This document shows, one piece after another, positions 29,384 through 38,582 of a stretch of 63,486 bases of DNA. A program made the translations under genes and the position numbers. The stretch's first letter is position 1. Each line of letters begins with the position of its first letter. The DNA is from Massilia glaciei. GTDB taxonomy: Bacteria > Pseudomonadota > Gammaproteobacteria > Burkholderiales > Burkholderiaceae_D. Below the pieces are notes generated by a model. The model worked only from the letters and a program-made list of their open reading frames with translations. It was not told where the DNA came from and made no database searches. The DNA lies in the NCBI RefSeq assembly GCF_003011895.2, contig NZ_PXWF02000139.1:1-63486 (forward strand). Direction: 5' to 3'.

Positions 29384-29896
29384 ATGACAACGATCCGTTC
29401 GACCATGCTGCGCGCCTTCGCCCTGCTGCTGCTGGCGGCGATGGTGTCGGGCTGCGGCTTCAAGCTGCGCGGCTCCGACGGCCAGTTCAACATGCCGTTC
29501 AAGAGCATCGCGCTCGGCTTCGCCCTGACTTCGCCGCTGGGCACCGAACTGAAGCGCAACCTGCGCGCGGTCGGCACCGAGGTGGTCGACGATCCGGCCA
29601 AGGCCGAGGCCTTGTTCGAGGTGCTCGGCGAGACGCGCGGCAAATCGATCCTCTCGCTCAACGCCCAGGGCCGGGTGCGCGAATATCTGCTGACCTACAC
29701 GCTGGTGTTCCGCGTGCGCGACCGCAGCGGCGCCGAGCTGCTGCCGCCGACCGACATCAGCCTCAAACGCAGCATCACCTTCAACGAGCGCCAGGTGCTG
29801 GCCAACGAATCCGAAGAGGCGCTGCTGTACCGCGACATGCAGACCGACCTGGTGCAGCAGATCCTGCGGCGCCTGGCCGCGATCAAACCCGTTTGA
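29384..29896 (+). CDS. lptE: LPS-assembly lipoprotein LptE
   Basis: A 170-residue outer-membrane lipoprotein that plugs LptD. The signal peptide ends in the lipobox VSGC, followed directly by GFKLRG, the family hallmark. The C-terminal LLYRDMQTDLVQQILRRL is also typical. The start at 29384 lies 8 nt after the leuS stop. Position between leuS and holA is conserved in proteobacteria. Confidence 0.94.
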   Translation: MTTIRSTMLRAFALLLLAAMVSGCGFKLRGSDGQFNMPFKSIALGFALTSPLGTELKRNLRAVGTEVVDDPAKAEALFEVLGETRGKSILSLNAQGRVREYLLTYTLVFRVRDRSGAELLPPTDISLKRSITFNERQVLANESEEALLYRDMQTDLVQQILRRLAAIKPV

Positions 29897-29905
29897 GAGC
29901 GCGCG

Positions 29906-30925
29906 ATGCAACTGCGCCCTGACGCCCTCGAAGCGCACCTCGGCAGGTCGCTCGCGCAGCTGTACGTGATCACCAGCGACGAGCACCTGCTGGCGCTCGA
30001 GGCGGCCGACAAGATCCGGCGCGCGGCCCGCGCCAACGGCTACTCCGAGCGCGACGTGCTCACGGTTGAACGCAGCTTCAAGTGGGGCGAACTGCTCGCG
30101 GCCAACCAGGCGCTGTCGCTGTTCGGCGACAAAAAACTGATCGAGCTGCGCATCCCGACCGGCAAGCCGGGCAAGGACGGCGGCGCCGCGCTGCAAAGCT
30201 ACACCAAGGACCTCAGCCCCGACAACCTGACCCTGATCACGCTGCCCAAGCTCGACTGGCAGACCGCCAAGGCGGCCTGGGTCTCGAGCCTGCAGCAGGC
30301 GGCGGTCTACATCGAGATCCCCACCATCGAGCGCGCGCAGCTGCCCGCCTGGATCGGCAACCGGCTCGCCGCGCAGGGGCAGGGCGCCGACCGCCAGGGG
30401 CTCGACTTCATCGCCGACCGGGTCGAGGGCAACCTGCTGGCGGCGCACCAGGAGATCCAGAAACTGGGGCTGCTGCACGAGCCGGGCAAGCTGAGCTTCG
30501 AGCAGATCCACGACGCCGTGCTCAACGTGGCGCGCTACGACGTGTTCAAGCTGAGCGAGGCGATGCTGGTGGGCGACGTGGCGCGCCTGGTGCGCATGCT
30601 CGAAGGGCTCAAAGGCGAGGGCGAGGCGCTGCCGCTGGTGCTGTGGGCCGTGGCCGAGGAGATCCGCACCCTGCTCAAGCTCAAGTCGCAGATGGCGCAG
30701 GGGCGCCCGCTCGGCATGCTGCTCAAGGAATACCGCATCTGGGGCCCGCGCGAACGCATGATGGAACCGGCGCTGCGGCGCATCTCGCTGCCGGTGCTCG
30801 AGGCGGCGCTGCGCGACGCGGCCCAGGTCGACAAGATGATCAAGGGCCTGCGGGCCAGGGCGTTCGCGGGCGACGCCTGGGACGCGATGCTGCAACTGGC
30901 GCTCAAAGTGGCGCGCAACAACTGA
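29906..30925 (+). CDS. holA: DNA polymerase III delta subunit
   Basis: A 339-residue clamp-loader subunit that opens the beta clamp. The N-terminal YVITSDEHLLALEAADKIR, central LRIPTGKPGKDGG and C-terminal collar domain match HolA; length matches the E. coli protein (343). It starts 9 nt after lptE. Confidence 0.95.
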   Translation: MQLRPDALEAHLGRSLAQLYVITSDEHLLALEAADKIRRAARANGYSERDVLTVERSFKWGELLAANQALSLFGDKKLIELRIPTGKPGKDGGAALQSYTKDLSPDNLTLITLPKLDWQTAKAAWVSSLQQAAVYIEIPTIERAQLPAWIGNRLAAQGQGADRQGLDFIADRVEGNLLAAHQEIQKLGLLHEPGKLSFEQIHDAVLNVARYDVFKLSEAMLVGDVARLVRMLEGLKGEGEALPLVLWAVAEEIRTLLKLKSQMAQGRPLGMLLKEYRIWGPRERMMEPALRRISLPVLEAALRDAAQVDKMIKGLRARAFAGDAWDAMLQLALKVARNN

Positions 30926-30939
30926 ACTGACGGGTGAAC

Positions 30940-32202
30940 ATGGATATCAACGAGTACATGCAACAGCTGGGCCAACAGGCGCGCGCCGCCTCGCGCGCGA
31001 TGGCGCGCGCCGACAGCGCCACGCGCAACCGCGCCCTGCTCTTGATCGCCGACGCCATCGTGCGCGACGGCGCGCTGCTGCGCGCGGCCAACCAGCTCGA
31101 CCTCGACGCGGCGCGCGCGGCCGGACTGGCCAGCGCCATGCTCGACCGCCTGACGCTGTCGGACGCGGCGATCGACACCATGGTCGAAGGGCTGCGCCAG
31201 GTGGTGGCATTGGCCGACCCGATCGGCGAGATCTCCAACATGAAGTTCCGCCCGAGCGGGATCCAGGTCGGCCAGATGCGGGTGCCGCTGGGCGTGATCG
31301 GCATAATCTACGAGGCGCGCCCCAACGTGACGGTAGACGCGGCCGCGCTGTGCATCAAGAGCGGCAACGCCACCATTTTGCGCGGCGGCTCCGAGGCGAT
31401 CAACTGCAACCGGGTGCTGGCCAAAATCGTGGCCGAGGGCCTGTCCGGTGCCGGCCTGCCGGCGCACGGGGTGCAGGTCGTCGACACCATCGACCGCGCC
31501 GCGGTGGGCGCGCTGATCACCATGCCGCAGTACGTCGACGTGATCGTGCCGCGCGGCGGCAAGGGCCTGATCGCGCGCCTGATGGCCGAGGCGACCGTGC
31601 CGATGATCAAACACCTCGACGGCATCTGCCACGTCTTCATCGACGCCAAGGCCGATCTGGCCAAGGCGCTGCCGATCGCCTTCAACGCCAAGTGCCACCG
31701 CTACGGCACCTGCAACACGATGGAGACGCTACTGGTCGCGCGCGCGATCGCGCCGCGGGTGCTGCCCGAATTGGCCGAGCTGTATTCGACCAAAGAGGTC
31801 GAGCTGCGCGCCGACCCGGAGGCGTTTGGGCTGCTGGCCGGCTACCCGCACCTGGTGGCAGCCACCGAGGAGGACTGGAGCACCGAATACCTGGCGCCGG
31901 TGCTGTCGATCAAGGTCGTCGGCGACCTCGACGAGGCGATCGGGCACATCAACCAGTATTCGTCGAAGCACACCGACGCCATCGTGACCGAGGACTACAG
32001 CGACGCGCTGCGTTTTTTGCGCGAGGTCGATTCGGCCTCGGTCATGGTCAACGCCTCGACCCGCTTCGCGGACGGCTTCGAGTACGGGCTGGGCGCCGAG
32101 ATCGGCATCTCGAACGACAAGCTGCACGCGCGCGGCCCGGTCGGGCTCGAGGGGCTGACCTCGCTCAAGTACGTCGTCTTCGGCCACGGCGAAATCCGCT
32201 GA
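30940..32202 (+). CDS. proA: Glutamate-5-semialdehyde dehydrogenase
   Basis: A 420-residue gamma-glutamyl phosphate reductase of proline biosynthesis. Aldehyde-dehydrogenase fold; the catalytic cysteine is in [16 protein letters not shown] (about residue 255). The ATG at 30940 (MDINEYM) was chosen over a GTG two codons upstream. Follows holA by 14 nt. Confidence 0.96.
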   Translation: MDINEYMQQLGQQARAASRAMARADSATRNRALLLIADAIVRDGALLRAANQLDLDAARAAGLASAMLDRLTLSDAAIDTMVEGLRQVVALADPIGEISNMKFRPSGIQVGQMRVPLGVIGIIYEARPNVTVDAAALCIKSGNATILRGGSEAINCNRVLAKIVAEGLSGAGLPAHGVQVVDTIDRAAVGALITMPQYVDVIVPRGGKGLIARLMAEATVPMIKHLDGICHVFIDAKADLAKALPIAFNAKCHRYGTCNTMETLLVARAIAPRVLPELAELYSTKEVELRADPEAFGLLAGYPHLVAATEEDWSTEYLAPVLSIKVVGDLDEAIGHINQYSSKHTDAIVTEDYSDALRFLREVDSASVMVNASTRFADGFEYGLGAEIGISNDKLHARGPVGLEGLTSLKYVVFGHGEIR

Positions 32203-32235
32203 GGCCGCGCACCAATTTTCACCGAAAAGGCATCC

Positions 32236-32646
32236 ATGCTGTGGCTTAAAGCGTTTCACATAGTATTCATCGCGTCCTGGTTCGCTGGCCTGTTCTACCT
32301 GCCGCGCATCTTCGTCAACCTGGCGCTCGAGACCGAGACGGTGGCCACGGCGCGCCTGCTGCTGATGGCGCGCAAGCTGTACCGCTTCACCACGCTGCTG
32401 GCGGTGCCGGCGCTGGTGACCGGGTTGTGGCTGTGGCTCGGATACGGCATTGGCGGCAAATGGATGCACGCGAAACTAACGCTGGTGATTTTGGTGATCG
32501 GCTACCACCACGCATGCGGCTCGCTGCTCAAAAAATTTGAGAATGGCGTCAACAAGCGCGCGCACACCTGGTACCGCTATTTCAACGAAGTGCCGGTGCT
32601 GCTGTTGGTGGCGATCGTGATCCTGGTGGTGGTCAAACCTTTTTAA
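32236..32646 (+). CDS. hemJ: Protoporphyrinogen oxidase HemJ
   Basis: A 136-residue integral membrane protein (UPF0093/HemJ), the third type of protoporphyrinogen IX oxidase, common where HemG and HemY are absent. Four hydrophobic segments are visible. The conserved N-terminal His is in LWLKAFHIVFIASWFAGLFY, and the conserved Lys in WMHAKL. It follows proA by 33 nt. Confidence 0.9.
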   Translation: MLWLKAFHIVFIASWFAGLFYLPRIFVNLALETETVATARLLLMARKLYRFTTLLAVPALVTGLWLWLGYGIGGKWMHAKLTLVILVIGYHHACGSLLKKFENGVNKRAHTWYRYFNEVPVLLLVAIVILVVVKPF

Positions 32647-32656
32647 AGGAGCCGGC

Positions 32657-33262
32657 ATGAGCAAGACGATCGATTATTTTTTCTCACCGAGCTCGCCCTG
32701 GGCCTACCTGGGGCACGCGCGGCTGGTGGAGATGGCGAAGCGGCACGGCGCGCACATCGAACCGAAGCCGATCGCCCTGGGCAGGGTGCTCAGCGTCTCG
32801 GGCGGGCTGCCGCTGTCGGAGCGCGCGCCGCAGCGCCAGGCGTACCGGCTGCGGGAGATGGCGCGCTGGGCGCAGTTTCTGGCGATCCCGCTCAACGTGC
32901 AGCCCAAGTTTTTCCCGGTGCCGCCCGACGCGGCGGCGCGCCTGATCATCGCCACGCGCACCAGCCTCGGGGTGGGCGCCTCGCTGGAGCTGGCGGGCGC
33001 GCTGATGCAGGCGATGTGGGCCGACGAGCGCAACATCGCGGACGCGGACGCGCTGGCGCAGATCGCGACGGGGGCGGGTTTCGACGGGCGGATGCTGGTC
33101 AAGTCGTCGGAGACGGCGGGGGTGCAGGAGCAGTACGAACGCAACACCGAGGCGGCGATGGCGGCCAACGTTTTCGGCGCGCCGTGGTACGTGGTCGACG
33201 GCGAGCCGTTCTGGGGCCAGGACCGGCTCGACTTCGTGGAGCGGGCGCTGGCCCAGAAATAA
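32657..33262 (+). CDS. 2-hydroxychromene-2-carboxylate isomerase (DsbA/GST-kappa fold)
   Basis: A 201-residue thioredoxin-like protein starting TIDYFFSPSSPWAYLGH, the signature of HCCA isomerases and related glutathione-dependent enzymes. The C-terminal NVFGAPWYVVDGEPFWGQDRL is also typical. In naphthalene degraders the enzyme isomerises 2-hydroxychromene-2-carboxylate; no other aromatic-degradation genes are nearby, so the role may be general glutathione chemistry. A GGAG site precedes the ATG, 10 nt after hemJ. Confidence 0.9.
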   Translation: MSKTIDYFFSPSSPWAYLGHARLVEMAKRHGAHIEPKPIALGRVLSVSGGLPLSERAPQRQAYRLREMARWAQFLAIPLNVQPKFFPVPPDAAARLIIATRTSLGVGASLELAGALMQAMWADERNIADADALAQIATGAGFDGRMLVKSSETAGVQEQYERNTEAAMAANVFGAPWYVVDGEPFWGQDRLDFVERALAQK

Positions 33263-33292
33263 CGCAGCTGTTTTACGCAAAATTTCACAATC

Positions 33293-33480
33293 GGGGTCTG
33301 ACCCCACTTATGAAACAATTTCTTCAGTTTAAAACCGGGGTCAGACCCCAGTTGTGGAATTCTTTGTTGGCGACCCTCGCCCGCATAGACAAAGTGAATT
33401 TTGGATAGGCAATATTTCGTAAGTGGGGTCAGACCCCGATTATGAAATACTTTACTTTTTCGTAAGTGGGGTCTGACCCC
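33293..33480. repeat. Cluster of four REP-like GGGGTCTGACCCC palindromes
   Basis: Palindromic cores GGGGTC(T/A)GACCCC lie at 33293-33305, 33337-33349, 33425-33437 and 33468-33480, each flanked by related AT-rich arms (ACTTATGAAA, GATTATGAAA and reverse complements). The first and third are inverted copies of each other. The arrangement is that of a BIME built from REP units. No RAYT transposase is in the window. Confidence 0.85.
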
Positions 33481-33536
33481 AGTTAAGAAATTTTGTGTCG
33501 TAGTGTTGAAGATTTTTAACGGATAAAGGGTACACC

Positions 33537-34739
33537 ATGGCATCATATTTCTGTCCTTGCCCGCGCGGCATGGAAGCGGCTTTGGCCGAAGAGCTCGGCG
33601 AGATCGCCCTGCAAAGCACCACCATGAAGGTCCACAACCAGGTGCCCGGCGGGGTCCACTGCTCGGGCCACCTGACCGACGCCTACCGCATCAACCTGCA
33701 TTCGCGCATCGCCTCGCGCGTGCTCATGCGCATGGCCCACGCCAGCTACAAGAACGAGAACGACATCTACGACCTGACCCTGGCCCAGCCCTGGGAGGAC
33801 TGGTTCGGCGTCGACCATACGATCCGGGTCGATGTCACCGCCGTCAAGTCGCCCTTGCGCAGCCTCGAGTTCACCACCCTTAAGATCAAGGACGCGATCT
33901 GCGACCGCTTCCGCGACCAGTTCGACAAGCGCCCCTCGGTCAACACGCGCGAACCCGACATGCGCATCGTCGGCTTCCTCGACTCGCACAACTTCACGGT
34001 CTACCTCGACACCTCGGGCGAGGCCCTGTTCAAGCGCGGCTGGCGCGAGGAGACCGGCGACGCCCCCCTGCGCGAGAACCTCGCCGCCGGCATGCTGCGC
34101 GTGGCCGGCTGGAAGCCCGGCACCGTGCTGTTCGACCCGATGTGCGGCTCGGGCACGATCCTGATCGAGGCGGCGCAAATGGTGCAGGGCATCCCGCCCG
34201 GCGCCACCCGCGCCTTCGCCTTCGAAAAATTCAACGACTTCACGCCGGCCCCCTGGCGCGAGCTCAAGGCGGCGATCAAGCCGAATCCGCTGCCGGCCGA
34301 GCCGACCATCTTCGGCAGCGACATCTCCGGCGACATGGTCGCCATGACGCGCCATAACCTGAGAATCGCCGGCATCAGCTTCGAGGTCCCGCTCAAGCAG
34401 ATCGAGGCGCAGGAGGTCAAGCCGCCGACCGAGCAGCCCGGCATTTTGCTGACCAACCCGCCGTACGGCGAGCGCATCGGCGTGCGCGGCGACAGCACCA
34501 TCGCCGCCGACGAGATGTCGGTGGTCTTCTACGCCTCGCTCGGCACCACACTCAAGCAGCGCTTCGCCGGCTGGACCGTGTTCCTGTTCACGGCCGACCT
34601 GAGCCTGCCCAAGCTGCTGCGCCTGAAGGAGGCGCGCAAGACCCCGTTCTTCAACGGCGCCCTCGAGTGCCGCCTGTTCAGGTTCGACATGGTGGCCGGC
34701 TACAACCGGCGCGAAGAAGCCAAGCCGAAACCACAATAA
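33537..34739 (+). CDS. THUMP-domain rRNA guanine-N2 methyltransferase, RlmL-type
   Basis: A 400-residue class I methyltransferase with an N-terminal ferredoxin-like/THUMP RNA-binding part (about residues 1-165) and a Rossmann catalytic domain. Motif I is VLFDPMCGSGTILIEAA and motif IV is LLTNPPYGERIG. It corresponds to the N-terminal enzyme of E. coli RlmL, which makes m2G2445 in 23S rRNA, and is often misnamed a DNA methylase. AAAGGG precedes the ATG. Confidence 0.9.
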   Translation: MASYFCPCPRGMEAALAEELGEIALQSTTMKVHNQVPGGVHCSGHLTDAYRINLHSRIASRVLMRMAHASYKNENDIYDLTLAQPWEDWFGVDHTIRVDVTAVKSPLRSLEFTTLKIKDAICDRFRDQFDKRPSVNTREPDMRIVGFLDSHNFTVYLDTSGEALFKRGWREETGDAPLRENLAAGMLRVAGWKPGTVLFDPMCGSGTILIEAAQMVQGIPPGATRAFAFEKFNDFTPAPWRELKAAIKPNPLPAEPTIFGSDISGDMVAMTRHNLRIAGISFEVPLKQIEAQEVKPPTEQPGILLTNPPYGERIGVRGDSTIAADEMSVVFYASLGTTLKQRFAGWTVFLFTADLSLPKLLRLKEARKTPFFNGALECRLFRFDMVAGYNRREEAKPKPQ

Positions 34740-34766
34740 GAGTAGAGAATAGGAGAAGCAGCCGAC

Positions 34767-36071
34767 ATGCTCCCATCACCGCCGCCCGACCTGCCGCCGG
34801 ACCCGGTCGTTCCGATTCCGCAGCCCCCCGAGCACAAGGTGGTGATGCTGAGCATGGGCGGGCTGGCGACCCTGCTGGCCGCGCTGGCGATGCTGGGGCC
34901 GTTTTCGATCGACGCCTACCTGCCGGCCTTCCCGAACATCATCGCCTCGCTCGGCGCGACCCCGATCGAGGTCCAGCAGACGCTGACCGCCTTCATGCTC
35001 GCGTTCGCGGCCATGGTGCTGTGGCACGGCGCGCTGTCCGATTCGTTCGGGCGCCGCAACGTGGTGCTGGTCGCGCTGCTCGTGTTCGCGGTCGGCACCT
35101 TCGGCTGCGCGTCGGCCCATTCGGTGCACTACCTGTGGATCTTCCGGATCATGCAGGGCGTCTCGGCCGGGGCCGGGGTGGTGGTCGGGCGCGCGATCAT
35201 CCGCGACCTGTACGCCGGCGCCCCGGCGGCGCGCCTGCTGTCGATGGTGACGATGATCTTTTCGATCGCGCCCGCCATAGCGCCCGTGTTCGGCGGCTGG
35301 ATCGTGACCTGGTTCGACTGGCGCGCGATCTTCCTGGCGATCCTGGCCTACACCGTGCTGCTGTTCGTGTTTTGCTACAAGCACCTGCCCGAGACCATCG
35401 CGCCTTCAAAGCGCCAGCCGTTCAACCCGCGCTACCTGGCGCGCAATTACGGCGAGATCCTCGGCTCGCCCCTGTTCCACCTGAAGGCCGGCATCATCGC
35501 CTTCAATTTCGCCGGCCTGTTCCTGTTCATCGCGGCCGCGCCGGTCATGCTGCCCGTGCACCTCGGCCTCGGGCCGCACCAGTTCGCATGGCTGTTCATC
35601 CCCTCGGTGGCCGGCATCTTCCTCGGCGCGCTGGTGGCCAACCGGCTTGCCGGCAGGCTCAGCTTCGGGCGCCAGATCGGGATCGGTTTCGGCTTCCTGC
35701 TGGCCGCCGCGCTGTTCAATGTGCTCTACCACGTGTTCCTGCCGCCGGCGCTGCCGTGGACCGTGGCGCCGATGTTCTTCTTCACCTTCGGCAGTTCGAT
35801 CATCGCCCCGAGCGCGACCCTGCTCGCGCTCGACCTGTTCCCGCACATCCGCGGCACCGTCGCCTCGTGCCAGTCGTTCGCGGTGACCATGTTGGGGGCG
35901 ATCGTGGCCGGCGTGATCGCGCCGTTCCTGTCGCATTCGGTGTTGTGGCTTGCGGCCGGCCAGCTCGGCTTCGGACTGGCCTCGCTGTTGTGCTGGATCG
36001 GCTCGCGCCACCTGCGCCGGCGGCTCACTGGCAGGGCCGGCGACGCCCCCCGCGAAACGGCGGAGCTGTGA
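34767..36071 (+). CDS. Bcr/CflA-type MFS drug exporter
   Basis: A 434-residue major facilitator protein with 12 predicted membrane segments. The N-terminal GPFSIDAYLPAFPNI is the hallmark of the Bcr/CflA drug-proton antiporter branch; the motif A region reads GALSDSFGRRNV. It begins 27 nt after the rRNA methyltransferase with an AGGAGAAG site. Likely substrates are antibiotics or small metabolites; specificity unknown. Confidence 0.9.
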   Translation: MLPSPPPDLPPDPVVPIPQPPEHKVVMLSMGGLATLLAALAMLGPFSIDAYLPAFPNIIASLGATPIEVQQTLTAFMLAFAAMVLWHGALSDSFGRRNVVLVALLVFAVGTFGCASAHSVHYLWIFRIMQGVSAGAGVVVGRAIIRDLYAGAPAARLLSMVTMIFSIAPAIAPVFGGWIVTWFDWRAIFLAILAYTVLLFVFCYKHLPETIAPSKRQPFNPRYLARNYGEILGSPLFHLKAGIIAFNFAGLFLFIAAAPVMLPVHLGLGPHQFAWLFIPSVAGIFLGALVANRLAGRLSFGRQIGIGFGFLLAAALFNVLYHVFLPPALPWTVAPMFFFTFGSSIIAPSATLLALDLFPHIRGTVASCQSFAVTMLGAIVAGVIAPFLSHSVLWLAAGQLGFGLASLLCWIGSRHLRRRLTGRAGDAPRETAEL

Positions 36072-36079
36072 TGCCTTTA

Positions 36080-36088
36080 TGCTAATAT
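36080..36088 (+). promoter_or_regulatory. Candidate extended -10 (TGCTAATAT)
   Basis: An extended -10 type sequence about 110 nt upstream of the c-di-GMP protein gene, followed by a run of eight T. No matching -35. Weak evidence. Confidence 0.25.
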
Positions 36089-36198
36089 GACTTTTTTTTG
36101 AATCCGCCCGCCATGCCGGCGCGCCTTTCCCGCACGATGCACCAACCTGACCATGCCAGCCGTCGCCCGCTGACCGCAAGCGCGCACGGGGCCCCCCT

Positions 36199-38403
36199 TT
36201 GAAGCACGCGCTCAGCGCCGCCGCGCCCGGCCAGCCGATTTCACTGTTCGAGCGCGAATCGCTGCCGCGCATTTTGCTGGTCGATGGCGAGCCTAGCCTG
36301 CTGTCGTCCGTGCTGGCCCTGCTCGGGCAAAAAAACTACCAGATCGTCACCGCCACCCGCGGCGAGCAGGCGCTGGCCGAACTGAGCAAGCTGCACTTCG
36401 ACCTGGTCCTGCTCGAACTCGAGCTGCCCGACATGAGCGGGCACCAGATCATGGACTTCATCAGCGAGCGCTGGATCGACGCCGACGTGATCGTCATGAG
36501 CGGCGGGGTCGGCATCGACGCGGCCATCGGCGCGCTGCGGCGCGGCGCCTACGACTTCCTGCGCAAGCCGTGCAGCCGCGAGCAGATCCTGCGCACGGTC
36601 GGCAACGCGCTGCAAAAGCGGCGCCTGGCCCAGGCCAACGCGCGCATCGCCTCGCAGCTCGAAAAATCGGAAAAGCTTTACCGCTACCTGGTCGACAGCT
36701 CGCCCGACATCATCTACACGCTCAACAACGAGGGCCGCTTCACCTTCGTCAACGACCGCGCCTGCCAGCTGCTCGGGTTCGCGCGCGGCGAGCTGCTCGG
36801 CAAGCACTATTCGATCCTGGTGCACGAGGCCGACCTCGAACGCGCGCGTTATGTGTTCAACGAGCGCCGCGTCGACGAACGCGCCTCGCGCAATGTCGAA
36901 CTGCGCCTCAAGTGCCAGCAGGAGGGCGCCGACGAGCGCACCTTCAACACCACCCTGGTGACGATCTCGCTCAACGCGATCGGCATGCACGTGCCCGACC
37001 ACGCGCTCAACAAGCTCGCGTTCTTCGGCACCTACGGCGTGGCGCGCGACATCAGCGAACGCAAACGGGCCGAGGAGGTCATCTCCTACCAGGCCTACCA
37101 CGACATCCTGACCGACCTGCCCAACCGCGTGCTGTTCAAGGACCGGCTCGGACTGGCGATCATTCAGGCCAAGCGCCGGGCCGCGCCGCTGGCGGTCATG
37201 TTCATCAACCTCGACCGCTTCAAGCTGGTCAACGACACGCTCGGCCACGTCAAGGGCGACGAGCTGCTGCAGCAGGTCGCGCTGCGCCTCAGGCACGGCC
37301 TGCGCCAGGGCGACACGCTGGCGCGCCAGGGCGGCGACGAATTCGCGATCGTGCTGCCCGAGCTGGCCGACCGCGCGGCCGCCAGGTCGATCGCCGACGG
37401 CTTTCTGGCCTGCCTGCAGCAGCCTTTCGACCTCGAGGGCCACCAGCTGCACGTCTCCGCGAGCATCGGCATCGCGGTCTATCCCGAGGACGGCGAGTCG
37501 GTCGACGAACTGCTGCACCACGCCGACATCGCGATGTACCAGGTCAAGTCGTTCGGCAAGAACGGCCACGGTTTCTATCACAGCTCGATGCTCGACGTGT
37601 CGCACCAGAAGATCGCGCTCGAACAGAGCCTGCGCAAGGCGCTCGAGCAGAACGAGCTCGAGATGTATTACCAGCCGCAGGTCGACATCGTCACCGGGCG
37701 CGTCACGGGCGCCGAGGGCCTGATGCGCTGGAACCATCCGCAGCGCGGCATGCTCGCCGCCGGCGAGTTCCTGCCATTCGCCGAGGACAACGGCCTGATG
37801 CTGCCGATCACCGACTGGATGCTCGGCGTGCTGTGCCGCGACCTGCAGCGCTGGAACGCGGCCGGCGGCGAGGCGATGCGGCTGTCGCTCAACCTGTCGC
37901 CCCAGTGCCTCGACCGCGGCGATTTTTTCGAGAAGATGCGCGCCGCGCTGGCGCTCCACGCGATCGCGCCTGCCCAGATCGAGGTCGAGATCACCGAGAA
38001 CATCTGCATCCGCAATCCGCAGGTCGCGATCGAGCAGCTCAACAAATTGTGCCAGCTCGGGGTCTCGGTCGCGATCGACGATTTCGGCACCGGGTATTCG
38101 TCCCTGTCATACCTGCACCGCTTCCCGATCAACACGATCAAGATCGACCAGTCGTTCGTGCGCGAGGTCAGCGACAGCGAGGGCCACTATCCGGTCATTT
38201 TGGCGATCATTTCGATCGCGCGCGGCCTGGGGCTCAACCTGATCGCCGAGGGCGTCGAGACCGAGGCCCAGGCGCGCTACCTGGAGGCGAATGGCTGCCT
38301 GACCATGCAGGGATATCTGTACCACCATCCGGTCTCGCTGGCCGAATTCATCGGCGTGATCGAGCGCGATGCCGGCGCCGCGCCGGCGGCCGCGCGCGCC
38401 TAG
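36199..38403 (+). CDS. REC-PAS-GGDEF-EAL cyclic-di-GMP protein
   Basis: A 734-residue cytoplasmic signalling protein. Order: receiver domain (about 23-140), PAS domain (about 160-285), GGDEF (about 300-460, intact GGDEF at 378-382) and EAL (about 475-725). The receiver lacks the phosphoryl-acceptor Asp: the conserved position reads LLELELPDMSG with Glu73, and the acidic pair is DG rather than DD, so it is probably not phosphorylated and may be locked. The EAL motif reads EGL (506-508), but the DDFGTGYSSL, KID and EGVET motifs are intact. TTG at 36199 is the only plausible start; no ATG lies near the N-terminus. Confidence 0.88.
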   Translation: MKHALSAAAPGQPISLFERESLPRILLVDGEPSLLSSVLALLGQKNYQIVTATRGEQALAELSKLHFDLVLLELELPDMSGHQIMDFISERWIDADVIVMSGGVGIDAAIGALRRGAYDFLRKPCSREQILRTVGNALQKRRLAQANARIASQLEKSEKLYRYLVDSSPDIIYTLNNEGRFTFVNDRACQLLGFARGELLGKHYSILVHEADLERARYVFNERRVDERASRNVELRLKCQQEGADERTFNTTLVTISLNAIGMHVPDHALNKLAFFGTYGVARDISERKRAEEVISYQAYHDILTDLPNRVLFKDRLGLAIIQAKRRAAPLAVMFINLDRFKLVNDTLGHVKGDELLQQVALRLRHGLRQGDTLARQGGDEFAIVLPELADRAAARSIADGFLACLQQPFDLEGHQLHVSASIGIAVYPEDGESVDELLHHADIAMYQVKSFGKNGHGFYHSSMLDVSHQKIALEQSLRKALEQNELEMYYQPQVDIVTGRVTGAEGLMRWNHPQRGMLAAGEFLPFAEDNGLMLPITDWMLGVLCRDLQRWNAAGGEAMRLSLNLSPQCLDRGDFFEKMRAALALHAIAPAQIEVEITENICIRNPQVAIEQLNKLCQLGVSVAIDDFGTGYSSLSYLHRFPINTIKIDQSFVREVSDSEGHYPVILAIISIARGLGLNLIAEGVETEAQARYLEANGCLTMQGYLYHHPVSLAEFIGVIERDAGAAPAAARA

Positions 38404-38414
38404 GCACTGACGCC

Positions 38415-38438
38415 GGCGCGCCCAGGCGCGGTTTTTTT
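38415..38438 (+). terminator. Rho-independent terminator after the c-di-GMP gene
   Basis: CGCGCC, loop CA, GGCGCG, then G and seven T, 12 nt beyond the stop codon. Confidence 0.75.
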
Positions 38439-38582
38439 CGCGCGCCCCCAACCCACGCCCCCTCGTCCGCCGTGGCTCGGAATGCGCCACCGGCGGCGCG
38501 CCGGCCATGTGGCGCAGGCCGGCTCGCGGCTGTGAAATGCGTTTATTCGGCACGCCCCGCCTGCCGGCGCGGTGCTGGCCTG

